A stretch of DNA of 64,000 nucleotides from Candidatus Andeanibacterium colombiense (GTDB taxonomy: Bacteria; Pseudomonadota; Alphaproteobacteria; Sphingomonadales; Sphingomonadaceae): positions 2,232,001 to 2,296,000 of the forward strand of contig CP119316.1 of assembly GCA_029202985.1 (NCBI GenBank), given 5' to 3'. This document shows, in pieces, positions 62,151 through 64,000 of this stretch (its first letter is position 1; every line of letters begins with the position of its first letter). Below the pieces are notes generated by a model. The model saw only the letters and a list, made by a program, of their open reading frames with translations, had not been told where the DNA came from and searched no databases. A program made the position numbers and the translations under genes.

Positions 62151-62558
62151 ATGACCGCCCAGAAAGGCTCCGCCTTCCTTCTCAAGATCGGCGACGGCGC
62201 AGACCCGGTCGCCTATGCCACCGTCGCCGGGCTGCGCACCACGCAGATGTCGATCAACGGCGACACAGTGGTCGTGACCCACAAGCAGTCCGGCGGCTGG
62301 CGCGAATTGCTGTCGGGCGCGGGTACGCGCTCGGTCAGCGTCAGCGCGGCAGGTATATTCCTCGGCAGCGAGGCCGAAGCGGCGATCCGCACCCATGCCC
62401 TCGCCGGCACGCTCGGGGATTACGAGCTGTCGTTCGAGGACGGCGAGAAACTGCGCGGCAGCTTCCTGATCCAGCGGCTCGACTATGCCGGCGATTTCAA
62501 CGGCGAGCGCAATTACACGCTCCAGCTCGAAAGCTCGGGCGTGGTCGCGCCGGCATGA
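62151..62558 (+). CDS. Major tail protein, TP901-1 family (g9)
   Basis: 135 aa. TAQKGSAFLLKIGDGADPVAYATVAGLRTTQMSINGDTVVVTHKQSGGWRELL, broken across the fold, and SFLIQRLDYAGDFNGERNYTLQLESSG match the tail-tube family. AGGAG ends 7 bases before this ATG; the in-frame ATG at 62145 is too close to it. It forms the tail tube of the GTA particle. Confidence 0.92.
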   Translation: MTAQKGSAFLLKIGDGADPVAYATVAGLRTTQMSINGDTVVVTHKQSGGWRELLSGAGTRSVSVSAAGIFLGSEAEAAIRTHALAGTLGDYELSFEDGEKLRGSFLIQRLDYAGDFNGERNYTLQLESSGVVAPA

Positions 62559-62860
62559 CCGCGAACGCGCTGCGCGGTGAGGCCGCGATTGTGATCGATG
62601 GCCGACCTTATCTGCTGCGCCCGACGTTCACCGCGCTCGTCGCGGCGGAGGACGAACTCGGCCCGCTGTTTGCTTTGGTCGAGCGCGCGGGTGCGGGCGA
62701 ATTGCGCCTCGGCGAAATGGCCACGCTGTTCTGGCACTGTCTCGCCGAGCGCGCGGATTTGACCCGCGAGCAAATCGGGGAGGCGGTCGTGACGCTTGGC
62801 CTGGCCGAAGCGGCCAAGCCGCTCCGCGTACTGCTGGGTCAGATCCTGCAAGGCCGATGA
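62555..62860 (+). CDS. GTA_gp10 family protein
   Basis: 101 aa. RGEAAIVIDGRPYLLRPTFTALVAAEDELGPLFALVERA, split by strands, and LFWHCLAERADLTREQIGEAV match the GTA_gp10 (tail-assembly) family. It likely works with the next gene as a chaperone pair for the tape-measure protein. Starts and stops overlap on both sides. Confidence 0.9.
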   Translation: MTANALRGEAAIVIDGRPYLLRPTFTALVAAEDELGPLFALVERAGAGELRLGEMATLFWHCLAERADLTREQIGEAVVTLGLAEAAKPLRVLLGQILQGR

Positions 62861-63042
62861 AGTTCTCGGACAGCGCCGCACGGCTCGCCGGGCTGGTGCC
62901 GCGCCTGCTCGGCTGGCCACCCGGGACTTTTTGGAACGCCACCCCGGCCGAACTCGCGGCGATCCTCTCTCCGGCCCCGGAGGGCGAACCGCTCGCCCGG
63001 TCCGAACTCGAAAAACTGATGGAGCGCGATACTCATGGATGA
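62857..63042 (+). CDS. Small tail-assembly chaperone (TAC type)
   Basis: 61 aa. FSDSAARLAGLVPRLLGWPPGTFWNATPAELAAIL follows the RcGTA-type chaperone pattern, broken by the turn at GWPP. It is the usual small gene between g10 and the tape measure. Its last 8 bases overlap g11. Confidence 0.82.
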   Translation: MKFSDSAARLAGLVPRLLGWPPGTFWNATPAELAAILSPAPEGEPLARSELEKLMERDTHG

Positions 63043-63592
63043 TGACATCGACGGCCTGCTGATCGAAGTGCGCGCGAACACCCAAGGGTTCCAGTCCGAC
63101 ATCGCCGAACTGCGCGGCAATTTCGACAGCACCTTGGTGAGCGGTTTCGAACAGGCCGGCACCGTGCTCGAGCGCGGACTGCTCGGAGCGATCCGCCGCG
63201 GCAGCCTCGGCTTCGACGATCTCAAGCGCGCGGGGCTGAGCGCGCTCGACGCGATCGCCGCGCAGGCGGTGCAGGCCGAGATCGGCTCGCTGACCGGCGG
63301 CGGTTCGGGCGGCGGGTTGCTTGGCAGCCTGATCGGCGGATTGTTCGGCTTGCCCGGCCGCGCGACCGGCGGGCCGGTGTCGCCCGGCGCCGCCTACATG
63401 GTCGGCGAGCGAGGCCCGGAAGTGTTCGTGCCGACCAGTGCCGGGAGGGTGGAGACGCAGGTCCCCGGCAAGCACCGCGACGTGCGGGTCGCGATCCAGC
63501 TGGCCGCCCCGCGCGGCGCCGAAGCGCCGGTGGCGTTGCGCCGCTCGGCTCGCCAGGTCGCGAGTTCGGTGCGCCGGGTTCTGGAGGGCTGA
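63035..63592 (+). CDS. Tail tape-measure protein (g11)
   Basis: 185 aa, short, in keeping with the short tail of GTAs. An N-terminal helical region (LLIEVRANTQGFQSDIAELR) is followed by a Gly-rich hydrophobic stretch (SLTGGGSGGGLLGSLIGGLFG) and RATGGPVSPGAAYMVGERGPEVFVP, the common C-terminal tape-measure motif. It sets tail length and assists DNA entry. Confidence 0.9.
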   Translation: MDDDIDGLLIEVRANTQGFQSDIAELRGNFDSTLVSGFEQAGTVLERGLLGAIRRGSLGFDDLKRAGLSALDAIAAQAVQAEIGSLTGGGSGGGLLGSLIGGLFGLPGRATGGPVSPGAAYMVGERGPEVFVPTSAGRVETQVPGKHRDVRVAIQLAAPRGAEAPVALRRSARQVASSVRRVLEG

Positions 63593-63596
63593 GGCA

Positions 63597-64000
63597 TGGC
63601 ATTCTGGCTCGCAACCAAGCACAACGGACAGGCCAGCGACTGGCTCCAGCGCTTCGACCCGCGCTTCTGGACCGTCGATTTCCCGCGCCCGGTGATCGCC
63701 AGCGTGGTCACGACCGGCCCGGATTCACTGCGCATCGCGGCCGAATTCCACCGCACCCGCGATCTCGCGGGGCTCATCTGGGAGAGCGAGGACCGGCTCG
63801 ATCATCCGCTGCTCGCTTATGCGACCGACCGCGATTATTCGCGCACCACGCTGCGCTTCCGCTGGCGCTCGGCCGGGATCCTGCCGCTCGACGCGGTCAA
63901 CGGCCCGACGCTGACGATCGAGGGCCGCGATGCCGCCGGTGAGCCGCGCAGCTGGTATGTCCGGCTGTGGAACTATGCCGAGGGTGATCCCGACGACGCC
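63597..64000 (+). CDS. GTA structural protein, 5' part (runs off the window)
   Basis: About 134 codons are visible. MAFWLATKHNGQASDWLQRF, PRFWTVDFPRPVIASVVTTG, GLIWESEDRLDHPLLAYATD and AVNGPTLTIEGRDAAGEPRSWYVRLWNYAEG are present. The sequence resembles the long sphingomonad GTA tail/baseplate-associated protein found right after the tape measure. It is not the DUF2460 (g12) type as far as seen. The rest and g13-g15 lie outside the window. Confidence 0.65.

Noticed and set aside
54714..64000. Ordinary prophage instead of GTA
   Set aside because: No integrase, lysis or replication genes and the gene order and short tape measure match RcGTA-like clusters; however, the downstream end is outside the window, so a defective prophage is not fully excluded.

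Overview
The window is high-GC chromosomal DNA from an alphaproteobacterium, almost certainly of the order Sphingomonadales. The evidence is a serine palmitoyltransferase with its own acyl carrier protein (sphingolipid synthesis), a MipZ division ATPase, a DivK-type response regulator, a single-Cys DksA, a bifunctional phosphomannomutase/phosphoglucomutase, and a gene-transfer-agent (GTA) structural cluster in the order used by sphingomonads. Genes are densely packed, with many 1-4 base stop/start overlaps.

Layout. 1-6.5 kb: RND efflux adaptor and pump, a DUF445 membrane protein and a frameshifted GNAT gene. 6.5-10.4 kb (minus): a secreted TonB-C-like protein, etfA, etfB and sucC. 10.5-13.5 kb: a CysQ-like phosphatase, an OmpA lipoprotein and a CNNM/HlyC-type transporter. 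13.6-22.5 kb (minus): one long run of housekeeping genes from a small protein through gpmA, purE, purK, folA, ribF, a GDPD-like gene, ileS and lspA to a DUF3035 lipoprotein. 22.6-35 kb: tRNA-Thr, a threonine aldolase, a DMT exporter, pepN, pgeF, the cytochrome bc1 operon petABC, apt, tRNA-Gly, then a marR-isochorismatase-MFS operon. 35-54.5 kb: an O-antigen ligase-like protein, panC, a CsgG-like protein, mipZ with a J-domain protein, pgmG, a solute-binding protein, PilZ, dksA, GDPD, RidA and HAD genes, divK, acp and spt, a cardiolipin synthase, and small stress or redox genes.

54.7-64 kb: a GTA cluster (g1 small terminase, g2 large terminase, g3 portal, DUF6127, g4 protease, g5 capsid, g6, g8, g9, g10, a chaperone, g11 tape measure, then a structural gene that runs off the end). 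Between g2 and g3, which are normally adjacent, lies a 1.3-kb lower-GC insert with three small genes of unknown function, strong hairpins and one match to the alphaproteobacterial LexA box pattern. Two copies of a palindromic dispersed repeat bracket g1-g4. The capsid gene is isolated by an intrinsic terminator upstream and a perfect hairpin downstream. This is the most unusual part of the window.

Other points of interest: a GDPD-like protein whose active-site His is replaced by Pro, an RND pump with about 100 extra residues and extra membrane segments between TM6 and TM7, an MFS gene whose stop codon lies inside an antisense tRNA, and several convergent pairs sharing CTAA/CTAG stop codons. 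No CRISPR array, rRNA or insertion-sequence transposase was seen.
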